From: JBBQKQ01 sp043719155
GTDB taxonomy: Bacteria > Patescibacteriota > Minisyncoccia > Phycocordibacterales > UBA5272
Direction of reading: 5' to 3'
DNA: 61,506 bases
NCBI GenBank assembly: GCA_043719155.1
Contig: JAYSUJ010000038.1
Location: forward strand, 1 to 61,506
Notes under the pieces: generated by a model
Told to the model about the DNA's origin: nothing
Seen by the model: only the letters and a program-made list of their open reading frames with translations
Database searches by the model: none
Shown here: positions 43,172 through 52,042 of the stretch, one piece after another
How positions within the stretch are numbered: the stretch's first letter is position 1
Layout of the letters: each line of letters opens with the position of its first letter
Made by a program: the position numbers and the translations under genes

Positions 43172-44245
43172 TTACCCCAAGTTATAGGTATTACAAGAAA
43201 AAATGTACTGCTCAACAAAAATTTGCTTGAAGGCTTCTAGACTATTTTGTTCATAAAAAATAAGCACTGCCTCTCTGTATCTTTTTTCATCTACATCTCT
43301 GTATGAGAGTGGGGCTAAGCCCCCAGCCAAAAGCATGGCATTTGCAAACAGCCTACCCGTTCTTTTATTTCCATCTTCAAAAGCCTGTAGATAGCTGATG
43401 CATAAAATAGCAAGCAGTGCTTTAGAGTAAAAATCTTTTTTATTTTTAATTAATTCAATAAATCTTTTAACTTCTGCTTCTATTTGTGGACCCATTCCAA
43501 GTGGCAGATACTTGGTCCCCGTCACCCCAACGGCATTTTTACGTAGACCATGATTTATGCCCAAGCTTTCTACCAAAAGTCTATGTATATTTTCCAGCTC
43601 TCTAAAATTTTCTAAACTTTTTTCCATTTTAACGGACTCCAAAATATATGAAAAAGTTTTTTTGTGGTTTAAGATCATGGTCGTTTCATCTTTTGTATTA
43701 GAACTTGACACTACACCTTCTCTCAAAAGTTTTTCTGTGTCTAAAAGTGTATAAGTATTCCCTTCTATTTTAGATGATTTCCAAGAAAGTTCTATAACAA
43801 ATCTTTCCAATTCCTTTTTTACTATAACATCACTACTACCTGTCCCTTTATTTTTGAAAATTTCTGTATTTTTATTCAGAGTTTCCATTTCTTTTTCAGT
43901 AAAAATTTGTGTATTTTCTAAAATTTGGAAAAGATCGAAATTGTAAGTGGTGATGATATTTTCTCTTAAATCTAAATTAATAAAATAATCTTCAACTTTT
44001 AAAGACCTGTGTATTAAACCAAAATTAGATAAGGTATAAACGCTTCCTCTTTTTTCGCCTTCGATATTTAGAAAATTTAATTCTATTAAACTATTTAAGT
44101 CTCTTTTTAGAGTTGCAAGAGAAATTTTAGAATCCATGTCCACAGCTGAAAATTCCCCAATTTCAGAGATTGGGTATTTTTGTCCAAATTTGAATTTCTC
44201 TAGTAATCTTTCCTGTCTTTGTGTTATTTGTTTTAATTGGCTCAT
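43172..44245 (-). CDS. Fic-domain protein with N-terminal winged helix and substituted catalytic His
   Basis: This 357-residue protein has an N-terminal winged-helix DNA-binding region (about 1-70), a Fic inhibitory helix (LSWKSSKIEGN) and a Fic domain. The core motif reads QAFEDGNKRTGR where HPFxDGNGRxxR is expected, so the catalytic His is Gln. GNKR, in place of GNGR, is the Doc-like variant. AMPylation or phosphotransfer by the usual His mechanism therefore looks impaired. Its promoter carries a palindrome (44262-44274) that the wHTH may bind. It may act as a regulator or an antitoxin-like protein. Confidence 0.85.
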   Translation of the reverse strand: MSQLKQITQRQERLLEKFKFGQKYPISEIGEFSAVDMDSKISLATLKRDLNSLIELNFLNIEGEKRGSVYTLSNFGLIHRSLKVEDYFINLDLRENIITTYNFDLFQILENTQIFTEKEMETLNKNTEIFKNKGTGSSDVIVKKELERFVIELSWKSSKIEGNTYTLLDTEKLLREGVVSSSNTKDETTMILNHKKTFSYILESVKMEKSLENFRELENIHRLLVESLGINHGLRKNAVGVTGTKYLPLGMGPQIEAEVKRFIELIKNKKDFYSKALLAILCISYLQAFEDGNKRTGRLFANAMLLAGGLAPLSYRDVDEKRYREAVLIFYEQNSLEAFKQIFVEQYIFSCNTYNLG

Positions 44246-44255
44246 ATCTATCTAA

Positions 44256-44283
44256 AGTATAGCTCATGATGAGCCATAGTCAA
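44256..44283 (-). promoter_or_regulatory. Promoter with operator in its spacer for the Fic gene
   Basis: Minus strand: TTGACT (44278-44283), 16 nt, TATACT (44256-44261), 10 nt to the ATG. The 16-nt spacer contains the palindrome GCTCATGATGAGC (44262-44274). Further TGAGCC half-sites lie at the start codon (44239-44245) and at 44293-44298. Confidence 0.65.
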
Positions 44284-44394
44284 GTCTTTTTTGAGCCAAA
44301 AAAACTATTCTGGACTACTATTTTTTGCAAATCTGGTTTAACTCACTGCAAGTACTGATAATCAGTGTCATATTTTTGGATAGTTGTTTTTGTC

Positions 44395-44480
44395 TTGACT
44401 TTGTCATGTCTTTTGCTATAATTAAAGAACAAATGGCCAAACGGCCGATGGAGAAAGACCGCGAAAGCGGTCTTTCGAAT
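44395..44480 (+). ncRNA. Candidate short structured RNA with its own promoter
   Basis: Plus strand TTGACT (44395-44400), 16 nt, then an extended -10 TGCTATAAT (44414-44422). Transcription from about 44429 would make two adjacent hairpins: GGCC-AAAC-GGCC (44435-44446) and GAAAGACCGC-GAAA-GCGGTCTTTC (44453-44476, a GNRA-type loop). No good ORF follows for the remaining 180 bp up to the convergent glycosyltransferase, and no U-tract follows the second hairpin. It could be a small RNA or the leader of an unrecognised peptide. Confidence 0.5.
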
Positions 44481-44661
44481 TTTAAGAATCTAAGTTAAGT
44501 AAACTTTTCAAGGATTTCTTTATTTTTGCAAAATTACCTCTAGAGATTTTATACTCCAACTTCCTGATTAATCTCTTAGAGCTAAACACACGTATTTGCG
44601 ACAACAGCATCTCTCACTCAATAAATTGTACATTTTCATAACATTAATTTCATAATCAATT

Positions 44662-45729
44662 TTACAAAATAGTTTTAAGTTGAGCTACAAGTTTTTCCAA
44701 GCTTTGCTTTTCTATTATCTCGTTTTTGGCTTTTTTGACCATTTCCATCAATTCACCTTTTGGGAGTGCAAGTGCAAATTTTAACTTTTCAGCAAGTGAG
44801 TCCGAGCTGTCTTGTTCAACTTTCAGAACCTCCCCCAAAACAGGTGCGAGCATTTCGTTGAAATCGGCTGAGGTAGTTAGTGGCAAACACCCCGCTGCCA
44901 GGGCCTTGAATATTGTTTTGTCCAACATGCCGCTTTTAGCAACGTTTACATAAATCTCGTGCGACAGATAGTATTTATAAGTTTCTCCACTTGGGACTGG
45001 TCCAATAAACTTTACATTTTCAGAAAGATTTAAATCTTTTTTTAATTTAAAAATCTCCTGTTCATAGTTTGGAAACTTATCTTTACTGGTACCGCCCACA
45101 AAGCTAGTTGTAAAATTGACTTTGCCATTTTGCAAGTTAGCCAAAGCTTTTAAAATTATTTCTGGTTTTTTAGACGGGTCCAGGCGGGCGAGCGACAAAA
45201 TTGAATTTGCAGCTCTCTCAATTTTGTCGCCAGTAATAAGTGAGTCGACATCGACACCTACGGGCATTTGTATTGCATTCTTAAACCTGGCATTGTATGA
45301 AGACTTTGAGGTAAAAAAAGTTTTATCCATAAATTTGCAAGCTAGCTTTGTTAGAAAGTTGCCAGCATAATGGTTTCTCCAGAGATAGGTCTTTTTACTA
45401 AAAAGTTTCCAAATAGGTCCACCTAAAATAGCATACTCCTGTGACTGATGAATGAAAACTGAGTCATAGTTTTTCAAATTTTGAATTATATAAAAATAAA
45501 AATTGAAAATGTAATTTATTTTGACAAAAAAAGAGTCAGTTTCTTTTACTTTACCCAAAGAATATACTTTTGTGTTTTCAAGAAAATCGTATTCACCTAC
45601 TTTTAAAGCAACCACTGTCACCTGCTCGTAGTTTTTTGACAATTCTAAAATCCATTTATGGAAAAACCCAAGTGTTGCAGATTTTTTATCCACTTCCTGA
45701 CAGCAAATTAGTATTTTTTTAGGGCTCAT
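44662..45729 (-). CDS. Glycosyltransferase (GT-B, group 1-like)
   Basis: This 355-residue protein starts KILICCQEVDKKSATLGFFHKW. The C-terminal half has ILSLARLDPSKKPEIILKAL and VKFIGPVPSGETYKYYL, typical of GT4 donor domains. The usual acidic donor motif is weak (DKTIFKALAAGCLPLTT), so it is a divergent member. It lies 10 nt downstream of the next glycosyltransferase gene on the same strand. Confidence 0.78.
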   Translation of the reverse strand: MSPKKILICCQEVDKKSATLGFFHKWILELSKNYEQVTVVALKVGEYDFLENTKVYSLGKVKETDSFFVKINYIFNFYFYIIQNLKNYDSVFIHQSQEYAILGGPIWKLFSKKTYLWRNHYAGNFLTKLACKFMDKTFFTSKSSYNARFKNAIQMPVGVDVDSLITGDKIERAANSILSLARLDPSKKPEIILKALANLQNGKVNFTTSFVGGTSKDKFPNYEQEIFKLKKDLNLSENVKFIGPVPSGETYKYYLSHEIYVNVAKSGMLDKTIFKALAAGCLPLTTSADFNEMLAPVLGEVLKVEQDSSDSLAEKLKFALALPKGELMEMVKKAKNEIIEKQSLEKLVAQLKTIL

Positions 45730-45739
45730 GTATTTTGGA

Positions 45740-46777
45740 TTATAGCAAATTTTTTATTACTTTTTTTAGGTCTGCCACATCAAAACCTTCGGCTATATAC
45801 CCATTTTGCCCATCAACCACCACTTCACCAGCACACCCCACATCTGTCATAATGACTTTCGTACCACATAAAACACTTTCGACTGCCGTCAAACCCCAGC
45901 CCTCATACAAAGAAGGTAGCAGGAAAAATCTGGATTCATAATATTCTTTTACCGGGTCTAAAGTCCAGTCAGCCCAAGTTATAAAACTGTTTTGTGAGTC
46001 CTTCTGAGTGGAAAATTTTTCTTGTAAAACTTGTTTCAAACTACCGCTACCAACTATTTTGAGAGAGAGCGGCGGCGAAGCCGCCGCTCTCTCTTTTTGT
46101 ATTTCTTTATTTATTTCCTTAATAGCCAAAATAACATTTTCAATATTTTTTACTTTTTCTATTCTGGACATAATTAAAAAATCTACTTTTTTTTCAAGTT
46201 CCTTTCCACTCTCTTGAAGCTTAAATTTACTTTTATCTGTTTCTATCTGTTGTATATAAATTTTGCTTTCCGCAATGTTTAACTTAGCTACCAGATAGTT
46301 TTGCATCCTCTTAGAAACCACCCGTATTTTATCTGCCCTTCTAAACACAAAAAGTGAAAGTAAATATTGAAAACAATTTCGCACACTTTCTTTTCTAAAA
46401 TTTACAGAACTGGTATCTGTATGCATTTGCATTAAGAATTCTGTTACGGATGTGGTTAAAAACTTACAAAGAAAATAACAAATAAAACCTATTTCAAATG
46501 GGTCTTGGGAACTGATTGTTACACTTTCTTTTTTTGATATTTTTAAAGTCTTTATGTTTTTTATTAAATTTAAAATTTGTAGTAATTTATTTGCACCATA
46601 TATTGGCCATACTTCAAAATTGTCTTCCACTATTTTCAGAGCATTTTTATTTTTCGTAAATATAAAACAGATGTATTTTCCAATCTCTCTTTCTTTTGAG
46701 TATTTTTTTATACGCTCAAAAACTCTTCCTCCTTTTTTAAAAAGCTTTTCCTCGGTGCCTACAGAGATTAAAATCAT
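45740..46777 (-). CDS. Glycosyltransferase family 4 type with inserted palindrome
   Basis: This 345-residue protein has IMSRIEKVKNIENVILAI, LKIVGSGSLKQVL and the donor motif PSLYEGWGLTAVESVLCGTKVI with both Glu residues, so it is probably active. Just before LKIVGSG, the linker ERAAASPPLS is encoded by a perfect 14-bp palindrome (46063-46093) that looks inserted. It forms an operon with the following glycosyltransferase. Confidence 0.86.
   Translation of the reverse strand: MILISVGTEEKLFKKGGRVFERIKKYSKEREIGKYICFIFTKNKNALKIVEDNFEVWPIYGANKLLQILNLIKNIKTLKISKKESVTISSQDPFEIGFICYFLCKFLTTSVTEFLMQMHTDTSSVNFRKESVRNCFQYLLSLFVFRRADKIRVVSKRMQNYLVAKLNIAESKIYIQQIETDKSKFKLQESGKELEKKVDFLIMSRIEKVKNIENVILAIKEINKEIQKERAAASPPLSLKIVGSGSLKQVLQEKFSTQKDSQNSFITWADWTLDPVKEYYESRFFLLPSLYEGWGLTAVESVLCGTKVIMTDVGCAGEVVVDGQNGYIAEGFDVADLKKVIKNLL
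46063..46093. repeat. Perfect 14-bp palindrome inside a glycosyltransferase gene
   Basis: GAGAGAGCGGCGGC and its complement surround a GAA loop. It is very GC-rich against an AT-rich gene and lies in a loop between GT-B strands. It looks like a mobile palindromic unit that kept the frame. Confidence 0.65.
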
Positions 46778-46797
46778 ACTTAACTAAATTATACACC

Positions 46798-47760
46798 TTA
46801 TCTCTCGATAAGTTTCATAATCAATTTTACAATATTTTCCTTGTATTCTGGGTTGCTTTCAGCCACTAAAATAGTGAAGGCTGTCAAGGCAGAAGGAGAG
46901 ACTTTACCCATGTCCAGCCTTTTGTTTTGTTCCAGATACCAAACAAAAGCAAATGCCCCACTCCTTTTATTGCCATCTGCAAAGGGGTGGTTTTTGATTA
47001 TGAAGTACAGTAGGTGGGCCGCTTTTTCTTCTACACTACCATACACATGTTTGCCACCAAAGCTTTGCATCACATTGCCCACTATCCCCTCCAAACTTTC
47101 TTTGTTTCTATCGGTCGCAAAAAGGTGTGTTGCTTCACCCTTTTTTATTAAAGTTTTTTTCAAATTTTCTATAGCCAATTTTAAATCACTAGCCACCAAG
47201 TCCACCTTGCTTTTAGTGACTTTTTTAAGTTCTAAATTTTGCTTATCGTATGAGTCGAGAGACAGCCAAGTATTTGCAAAAAGCTTTATAAGGTCAATGG
47301 TGTCTGAACTTTTTAAACTTTCTGCATTCTCTGGCAAAACTTTTTTAATTTCTTCTATCGTTTCTAGAAATTTTTCATAGTTTGCAGCTATTCTGCTTTT
47401 ATCTACAGTAAAACCATCTATTACATGAGTTTTTAGGACTTTTGTCGCCCATTGGCGAAATTCAGTCGCTTTTTTACTGTTTACCCTATAACCAACAGAG
47501 ATGATTGTGTCTAAACTATATATGTTCATTTCTCTAGATTTTCCATCTTTTGCAACCTGTGTAATTTTTGCACAGGTTGATTTTTCGTCCAACTCACCTT
47601 CTTTGTATATATTTTTAACATGTTTCACTACGACAGTTCTGTCAACATTGAAAATCTGGGCCATTTCATGAGCGTCAAGCCATAAGTTTTTCTCTTTTAT
47701 AAAAAAATTTACAGGTACATTAAATGTTTTATTGTAAATCGTAATTTTGTCATTTTTCAT
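46798..47760 (-). CDS. RhuM-like protein with C-terminal Fic/Doc domain
   Basis: This 320-residue protein has an N-terminal RhuM/phage-regulator-like DNA-binding domain (NLWLDAHEMAQIFNVDRTVVVKHV region, then SLDTIISVGYRVNSKKATEFRQWA) and a C-terminal Fic/Doc domain with the intact motif HPFADGNKRSG. Doc-type enzymes modify translation factors, but RhuM fusions have no settled function. Two palindromes with the same half-site, one in the promoter and one inside the gene, suggest autoregulation. It divides the glycosyltransferase genes into two groups. Confidence 0.88.
   Translation of the reverse strand: MKNDKITIYNKTFNVPVNFFIKEKNLWLDAHEMAQIFNVDRTVVVKHVKNIYKEGELDEKSTCAKITQVAKDGKSREMNIYSLDTIISVGYRVNSKKATEFRQWATKVLKTHVIDGFTVDKSRIAANYEKFLETIEEIKKVLPENAESLKSSDTIDLIKLFANTWLSLDSYDKQNLELKKVTKSKVDLVASDLKLAIENLKKTLIKKGEATHLFATDRNKESLEGIVGNVMQSFGGKHVYGSVEEKAAHLLYFIIKNHPFADGNKRSGAFAFVWYLEQNKRLDMGKVSPSALTAFTILVAESNPEYKENIVKLIMKLIER
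47553..47579. promoter_or_regulatory. Operator-like palindrome inside the RhuM-like gene
   Basis: CAACCTGTG and CACAGGTTG form a perfect 9-bp inverted repeat with a 9-nt centre. The half-site is the same as in the promoter palindrome at 47787-47811, about 230 bp away, so both could be bound by one protein with looping. Confidence 0.55.
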
Positions 47761-47768
47761 ATGAAATT

Positions 47769-47811
47769 AGTATAACAAAGGCATTCAACCTGTGCAAGTA
47801 CGGAACAGGTT
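47769..47811 (-). promoter_or_regulatory. Promoter and operator of the RhuM-like gene
   Basis: Minus strand: TTGCAC (47792-47797), 17 nt, TATACT (47769-47774), 8 nt to the ATG. The inverted repeat AACCTGT (47787-47793) and ACAGGTT (47805-47811) surrounds the -35 box. Confidence 0.65.
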
Positions 47812-47865
47812 CAGCTATTGCTTTTTGGCCTCACAAAACGTTAAGCACATGATATAATTTACCGT

Positions 47866-49023
47866 ATGAAAAAAAAGCTGCTTTTAGCTACTCCAATTTA
47901 CCACCCAGACATAGGCGGACCTGCCACTTATGTAAAAGAGCTGGTTGAAAAGCTGGGAGATATTTATGACATATCTATTCTGACCTTTGGTGACCAGCTT
48001 TCACCTATTTTCCCAAACAGTAAACTTTTTTATGTTAACAAAAATTTATTTTTACCCATTAGACTTACTATTTATTTTTTAAAAAGCCTGAGACACGTCT
48101 ACACAAATGATTTAGTTTATGTGCAAAATGCTGTGGCAGCAGGCCTTCCGATTGCCCTTACTTGTAAAATTTTAAACAGAAAATTTCTTTTAAAATTTGT
48201 TGGCGACGAGGCCTGGGAAAGATCTGCCCAAAATGGGGACACCGAAAAAAAACTAGAGGACTTTTACTTGAACCCAGACAAAAACTTGCGTACTAAAATT
48301 TTTCTACAAATACAAAAGTTTGTTTTGCAGCAAGCCACAATTGTGACTACCCCCTCAAAATATTTGAGAGAAAGTATAATGAATTTCTATCAATTAAATC
48401 CAGATAAAACCTTAACCAATTACAACGCCTCGAACTTTGAAGTTTTAGATCACAGGGAATTGCAAAAAAATAATCATCAAATCATTACCACCGCCAGACT
48501 CACAAAGTTCAAAGGTGTTGATGGCATAATCCACGCTGTCAAAATCTTAAAAGAAAAATATAGTGATATTAATTTTGTAATTTGTGGAGAAGGCCCCGAA
48601 CTAGAAAATTTAACAAACTTAACAAAGGCACTAGACCTTGAAAGTAATGTTAAATTTTTAGGTAAAGTATCTCGTGATGAAACTTACAGACACAGAAAAG
48701 AGTCTGTGGTCTATGTTTTAAACTCTATCTATGAAGGTCTTCCCCATACTGCCCTCTCAACTTTTCAGGCTGAAATCCCCATTATTGCTACCAACATAGC
48801 CGGCACAAAAGAAGCTGTTTATGACAACGTCTCTGGTTTACTGGTTGAGCCAAACAATCCACAGATGCTTGCTGAAAAAATAAAAATAATCTTTGAGGAT
48901 TTTAATGCTGATAGAAAACTCTGTAACAAACTAGTTGCCGGCGGGACAAAGATATTGCATGAAAAATTCTCTTGGGAAAAACACATTGATAACCTTAAAA
49001 ACTTTTTTTTAAAAATTTCTTAA
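47866..49023 (+). CDS. Glycosyltransferase family 4 type
   Basis: This 385-residue protein starts with PIYHPDIGGPATYVKELVEK, a classic GT4 acceptor-side motif. It then has VDGIIHAVKILKEKY, FVICGEGPELENL and the donor region NSIYEGLPHTALSTFQAEIPIIAT with EGL. An extended -10 TGATATAAT ends 7 nt before the ATG, so the mRNA is almost leaderless. It overlaps the convergent epimerase gene by 4 nt. Confidence 0.9.
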   Translation: MKKKLLLATPIYHPDIGGPATYVKELVEKLGDIYDISILTFGDQLSPIFPNSKLFYVNKNLFLPIRLTIYFLKSLRHVYTNDLVYVQNAVAAGLPIALTCKILNRKFLLKFVGDEAWERSAQNGDTEKKLEDFYLNPDKNLRTKIFLQIQKFVLQQATIVTTPSKYLRESIMNFYQLNPDKTLTNYNASNFEVLDHRELQKNNHQIITTARLTKFKGVDGIIHAVKILKEKYSDINFVICGEGPELENLTNLTKALDLESNVKFLGKVSRDETYRHRKESVVYVLNSIYEGLPHTALSTFQAEIPIIATNIAGTKEAVYDNVSGLLVEPNNPQMLAEKIKIIFEDFNADRKLCNKLVAGGTKILHEKFSWEKHIDNLKNFFLKIS

Positions 49024-49991
49024 ATTTTATTATTTTCTTTATACCAAACAACAAACTTTTTAATACCGTCTTCAAACTTGGTCTTTGGTTTCCAATTTAA
49101 AATTCTTAAAGCTTTTTTTGTGTTAGCATGAGTATTTTCCACTGAGGCAGAGTGAGACATTCTGGAAACCACCTTGGCTTTTAGTCCTAAAACTTTTTCT
49201 GTCATTTTCAACAGATCTTTTAGGGCAACTGGTGAAGAGTTGCCAATATTCAAAACCTCGAAACCCACTTTCTTTGCAATACTTTTATTAACAGCATCTA
49301 CTATGTCTCCTACGTAGGTATAGTCACGCTTACGTATCCCCTTGCCAGAAATTTCTACCGTCTGTCCATTTAGAATAGTTTTTACCCATTTATACAAAAC
49401 CAAGTTTGGTCTCATCCTAGGGCCGTAGGCATTGAAAATACGCAAAACAACAATGGGCATTTTAAAGTTATGATGATAGGTGTGAGCTAAAACTTCCCCA
49501 GCTTTTTTGGTTGCTCCGTAAGGAGAAATAGCAAAGTCGGCCTGCATCTCCTCCGTAAACGGAGCCTTGTTTTTGTTTCCATACACAGACGACGAAGAAA
49601 AGAAAATTAATTTATTAACTTCAACATTTTTAGCAGACTCTAGTAAATTCAAAGTGCCGGTTATATTTGTATCTATATATTTGTGAGGCTCTAAAACCGC
49701 ATTTCTGGTGTCAGCAATCGCTGCTAGATGCACCACCACAGACGGTTTGTATTTTTGAAATATCTCCTCTACTTTTTTTCCATCTTTTAAATCTACCTCA
49801 AAAAATACCAACTTTGCATTGCTTAAATTGTGTCTGATATTTATTTTCTTGTCATCACTCTCCACGGGAAGAGTGAGATTGTCTATGACTATGACTTTTC
49901 CCCATTTTTTGTTCTTTAATACATCGTCCAAAAAATGCGAGCCAATAAAACCTGCCCCACCTGTTATCAAAATAGTTTTTTCGTTGGACAT
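49020..49991 (-). CDS. NAD-dependent sugar epimerase/dehydratase (extended SDR)
   Basis: This 323-residue protein has the Rossmann motif ITGGAGFIGSHF, the DxxD region, the active-site Ser in FFSSSSVYG and the catalytic YGATK (YxxxK). The C terminus LNWKPKTKFEDGIKKFVVWY is typical of UDP-glucose/UDP-glucuronate 4-epimerase relatives. It supplies a sugar nucleotide for the glycan locus; the exact substrate is unclear. Confidence 0.9.
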   Translation of the reverse strand: MSNEKTILITGGAGFIGSHFLDDVLKNKKWGKVIVIDNLTLPVESDDKKINIRHNLSNAKLVFFEVDLKDGKKVEEIFQKYKPSVVVHLAAIADTRNAVLEPHKYIDTNITGTLNLLESAKNVEVNKLIFFSSSSVYGNKNKAPFTEEMQADFAISPYGATKKAGEVLAHTYHHNFKMPIVVLRIFNAYGPRMRPNLVLYKWVKTILNGQTVEISGKGIRKRDYTYVGDIVDAVNKSIAKKVGFEVLNIGNSSPVALKDLLKMTEKVLGLKAKVVSRMSHSASVENTHANTKKALRILNWKPKTKFEDGIKKFVVWYKENNKI

Positions 49992-50079
49992 ATAACCTTT
50001 AATACAGAGAATTATAGCATAAAATTACCTGACCCCTGACGTTTGTGTAGACAGTGTTTTTAACATATAATAATTACAT

Positions 50080-50793
50080 ATGTTAGTTAATCTAAAAATG
50101 AGATTATTTGAGTCTTTACAATTTTTTTACAAAAAAAGATTTAAATCATTCTTCATGACAAAAGTCATCCACAAATACATAGAAAATTTTAACACTCCAA
50201 ATGGGGAGGATTTAATTTACAGAGACTTTCAACTTAGCAGTGAGAGTCGCCACCGAAATCACCAAACACCCCTTAGTCAACTTAGATTTTTAGAAATTTT
50301 CCTAACAAACCTTAGTCCCAAAAATATACTTGAGGTTGGCACATTCGTTGGTTACACCACCTATAGACTTGCTAAATATTTTCCAAATTGCCAAGTCACC
50401 ACAATTGAAAAAGAACACAAGTACGCTGCATCTGCTCAGGTAATGTGGAAAAAATATTGCCCAACCTCAGAAATCGAAATTAAAGAAGGCGACGGAAAAC
50501 TTGTCCTAAAGCAACTAATCTTAGACCAGAAACAGTTTGATTGTATTTATATCGATGCTAACAAATCTGAGTATATAGAATATTTTAAGTCAGCACTACA
50601 ACTAAGAAGCCCAAAGGGTTATATAATCGTTGACAACGTCCTTTGGGCTGGACTAACTGCTTACCCAAACACCAGTTTTTCACACCCAAAGATCATGAAC
50701 GACTTGGTCGAGTTAGTAAAATCTCTCGAGCTAGAATTTTCAATTATCCCAGCCTGGGATGGATTACTCATTTGCCAACCTTCAGATAAGTAG
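50080..50793 (+). CDS. O-methyltransferase (catechol/CCoA-OMT-like)
   Basis: This 237-residue protein has motif I (ILEVGTFVGYTTYRLAKYF), TTIEKEHKYAASA, FDCIYIDANKSEYIEYF and YIIVDNVLWAG, the pattern of the Methyltransf_3 family. A TATAAT lies 8 nt before its ATG. The first 29 residues are poorly conserved; an in-frame ATG at codon 6 or codon 27 could also be used. It may modify a glycan or a small molecule. Confidence 0.88.
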   Translation: MLVNLKMRLFESLQFFYKKRFKSFFMTKVIHKYIENFNTPNGEDLIYRDFQLSSESRHRNHQTPLSQLRFLEIFLTNLSPKNILEVGTFVGYTTYRLAKYFPNCQVTTIEKEHKYAASAQVMWKKYCPTSEIEIKEGDGKLVLKQLILDQKQFDCIYIDANKSEYIEYFKSALQLRSPKGYIIVDNVLWAGLTAYPNTSFSHPKIMNDLVELVKSLELEFSIIPAWDGLLICQPSDK

Positions 50794-50814
50794 TATTATA
50801 TAGGTATAAAATAC

Positions 50815-52029
50815 ATGAGAGAGAAAAACACCGGGACTGTACTTTTAAAAAATATGAACGCAGAAGTGCTTAAGAACTGGAAACAGCAATTTGGAAAGAA
50901 GCCGTATTTGGAATCAGTCTGGAGAAGAACCCAAGAAAGCTACAATACAAATAAATCGGGGTGGAAAAGTGAAGAGGACTTTCGAAGACGCATGGTCCAG
51001 TTTAAGTATGATTTTGCAGTCATTAAACAAGAAGGGAGTAATAATTTGATTTGCAAGAAGATGTTTATCTGGCTACATCTTTCCCTTCCAAAAGTTGAAC
51101 TTGAAAAATATCTAAAGAGAAACATAGATATTCTTAAAAAGAATAGATACACAGAAAATGATGCTGACATATTTACTAAAAAAGAATACACTGTTTCATT
51201 CAAAAAAAATATCCCAAGTAAACTAGACCTTGAAAATGGAACACAAGAAAAATTTACCAAGAAAGGCTATGAGACCTTAGAAATGTTAATTAGTAATTAT
51301 GAAGTTCGGGAGACAGCTCTGGGAAAGCCCTGGGAAACGCTGGAGGTTGGTTATAGAAAAATCTTGAAATCAGGTACTCCTGAAATAAAACCACTTTCTG
51401 TCGATTTGATCGAGCAGTACTTGCCCGCTGAAGTAGAGATCGGCTCTGGTGCGTCATACGAAATAGGTGTTCCACCTCTACACAACTTGCACCACTATTT
51501 TTATGTAAGTGACGAAGGTAAAAATTTTTACCTTGGGGGAGATAATGACAATCTCTTAAAAGACTTTAGTGACAATGAAGATATTTTTTTAAAGAAAACT
51601 TGTAAAGTGGTAACTAAATCCATCAAGGTAAAAGAGGGTGTTTTTCTTAAAAACTTGTACAAAATGTATAAGCAAAAAAAGTTTATAGGCAAGATAAACG
51701 TTAACAGCTTTGATGGATTACACTTAAGGAGCGGGTTAATTAAAGAGAAATTCCTGAGAGAATGGAGCAAAGACAAACTTCGCCCAATCTTTGAAAGACA
51801 AAAAAAATCAAAGGCCCTGTTTGTAGTTGGTTTACATGCCGATAGGCGACAAACTCAGCAATATGCAAGAGAACAAGGTTTGCAGATAATCCATATTGAT
51901 TCTGAGGGTTTTGAAAAAGATACTTTTATCAAGAACTACGCAAAGGAGTCCCTACAAGATGGAGATATTTTAATCCGAGCAAAAGCTTCTGAATTTGGGA
52001 AGGTTCTAGCTAAAATCCTTAAAAAATAA
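50815..52029 (+). CDS. Paralog 1 with divergent Sir2-like C-terminal region
   Basis: This 404-residue protein is unknown in its N-terminal half (NWKQQFGKKPYLESVWRR onward). The C-terminal half shows Sir2-like marks: VEIGSGASYEIGVPPL (compare GAGxSxxSGIPxF), INVNSFDGLHLRSGL (compare TQNxDGLHxxAG) and LFVVGLHADRRQ (compare the VVGTS region). This suggests an NAD-binding fold of the Sir2 type, but the active-site His is not certain. The second paralog follows after 13 nt. Role unknown; Sir2 domains also occur in defence systems as NADases. Confidence 0.65.
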   Translation: MREKNTGTVLLKNMNAEVLKNWKQQFGKKPYLESVWRRTQESYNTNKSGWKSEEDFRRRMVQFKYDFAVIKQEGSNNLICKKMFIWLHLSLPKVELEKYLKRNIDILKKNRYTENDADIFTKKEYTVSFKKNIPSKLDLENGTQEKFTKKGYETLEMLISNYEVRETALGKPWETLEVGYRKILKSGTPEIKPLSVDLIEQYLPAEVEIGSGASYEIGVPPLHNLHHYFYVSDEGKNFYLGGDNDNLLKDFSDNEDIFLKKTCKVVTKSIKVKEGVFLKNLYKMYKQKKFIGKINVNSFDGLHLRSGLIKEKFLREWSKDKLRPIFERQKKSKALFVVGLHADRRQTQQYAREQGLQIIHIDSEGFEKDTFIKNYAKESLQDGDILIRAKASEFGKVLAKILKK

Positions 52030-52042
52030 CCCACCCACCCAC

